Under the pieces are notes generated by a model, which ran no database searches, was not told the DNA's origin, and was given only the letters and a program-made list of their open reading frames with translations. Position numbers and translations under genes: made by a program. A stretch of 64,000 bases of DNA from Prorocentrum cordatum (Eukaryota > Sar > Dinophyceae > Prorocentrales > Prorocentraceae), in the NCBI GenBank assembly GCA_963575745.1, contig CAUYUJ010001738.1, forward strand, positions 33,663 to 97,662, in the 5' to 3' direction. Of this stretch, positions 63,295-64,000 are shown in pieces. The number at the start of each line of letters is the position of its first letter. Positions within the stretch are counted from its first letter, which is position 1.

Positions 63295-64000
63295 TCTCGA
63301 CGGACCTTTCGGTGACTTTTGGTCGGTTGAAAATTTTGTTCTCAAAATTTGAACATTCGTTTGAGCTCTAGTATTTTTTCCCGTGATATTCGATCTTATT
63401 CCCGCTCGCCGTCTTGATCTCAGCTCGATCGGGTACATTTTACTTCCAAAATGCAGGCAGGCGGGATCGGCCGTTTCGAGTCATATTGACACGCGATGAC
63501 GGTTTTCTGAACATAAGTCGAGCTTTAGGACAGCTACAGAGCTGGTAAGCACAGCTAATCGTTCAGAATGATCAGGCGCGTTCGCCTGTTGAACCCAGAG
63601 GTCTGAACTCGGTCTGCTAGCCGAGCTAGGTCCGCAAACCTATTCGTATTATTCGAGTCATCTTGACAGACGCTCAACTCGAGCTACAGGACAGCTACAG
63701 AGCTGATACGTACAGAATCTGATTCAGAATCATCAGTGGCCGTTGTCTGTTGAATCCAGAGCTCTGAACTCGGTCTGCTGCCCGACCTAGAATCGCGAAA
63801 CTATTCGTATTGTTCGAGTCATCTTGAGAGATGCTGTCGGTTCTCTGCACTTAACTCGGGCTGTAGGGGGGCTGCATGGCTGGTAATCACTGGAATCGAT
63901 TCGGAGACATCAGGCGCGTCCGCCTTTCGAATCCAGAGCTCCGAACTCTGTCTGCTGCCCGAGCTAGGTCCGCGAAACTATTCGTATTGTTCGAGTCATC
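63295..64000 (+). repeat. Family A host copy, cut by the window end
   Basis: Continuation of 60819-60874, starting TCTCGACGGACC. The leader and nearly three monomers are visible. Confidence 0.8.

Noticed and set aside
6386-64000. 5'-truncated SINE-type retroposition as the origin of units with variable starts and a fixed 3' end
   Set aside because: This was my first reading. The exact resumption of interrupted copies at many junctions explains the variable starts better, although a few units remain unmatched.

Overview
The window looks like nuclear DNA of a protist with a large, repeat-rich genome. A dinoflagellate is the most likely source: a very GC-rich protein-coding block abuts moderate-GC repeat arrays, there are two large non-LTR (LINE) retrotransposons, and there is a G-rich minisatellite block. 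Nothing resembles bacterial operons. The organism call is an inference from style, because no rRNA, tRNA or spliced-leader gene is present.

Layout. (1) From 2 to 6469 there is one long GC-rich reading frame on the + strand. I read it as the N-terminal part of a Helitron-type replicase: a zinc-cluster/DUF6570-like region followed by a Helitron_like_N-like region. The frame leaves that homology just before the HUH nuclease and helicase would begin. (2) From about 6.39 kb to the end there are about 57 kb of repetitive elements, all in + orientation, with no ordinary gene. Family A elements (about 1.05 or 1.22 kb) have a leader starting T-A-A-C-T-C-G, then four or five monomers of about 177 bp, then a 60-bp terminal hairpin cassette ending CCCAG before a T. 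Families B and C (about 0.4 kb) share the same kinds of ends around a different interior. The apparent 5'-truncated units are mostly not truncated. At many places one element interrupts another, and the interrupted copy resumes, exactly or nearly so, where the inserted element ends. The array is therefore a set of nested insertions, several levels deep, with no target duplication longer than one T. (3) LINEs sit inside the array: a complete one (17604-23421), a second with an intact 5' end (48783-53519), a 5'-truncated fragment (13510-14409) and a 32-bp stub (47093-47124). All four are inserted at the same nucleotide of the hairpin loop and flanked by copies of AAAGGTTGA or ACCAGGTTGA. A further LINE fragment (29139-29628) lies at a different site. 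(4) A 1.5-kb block with a purine tract and about 300-bp G-rich tandem repeats (38587-40102) interrupts a family B copy.

How the parts work together (inference). The nested elements have 3' hairpins, matching subterminal inverted repeats and T-targeted insertion without duplication. This recalls Helitron-like (Helentron/HLE2) non-autonomous elements, and the Helitron-type frame at the left edge fits that idea without proving it. Their terminal hairpin serves as a dedicated, gene-free landing site for a site-specific LINE. The LINEs are unusual in themselves. The C-terminal RNase H motifs occur in circularly permuted order in three copies. The reverse transcriptase carries WADN instead of [FY]ADD in both full copies. 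ORF1 and ORF2 lie in one frame, separated by a single stop codon.
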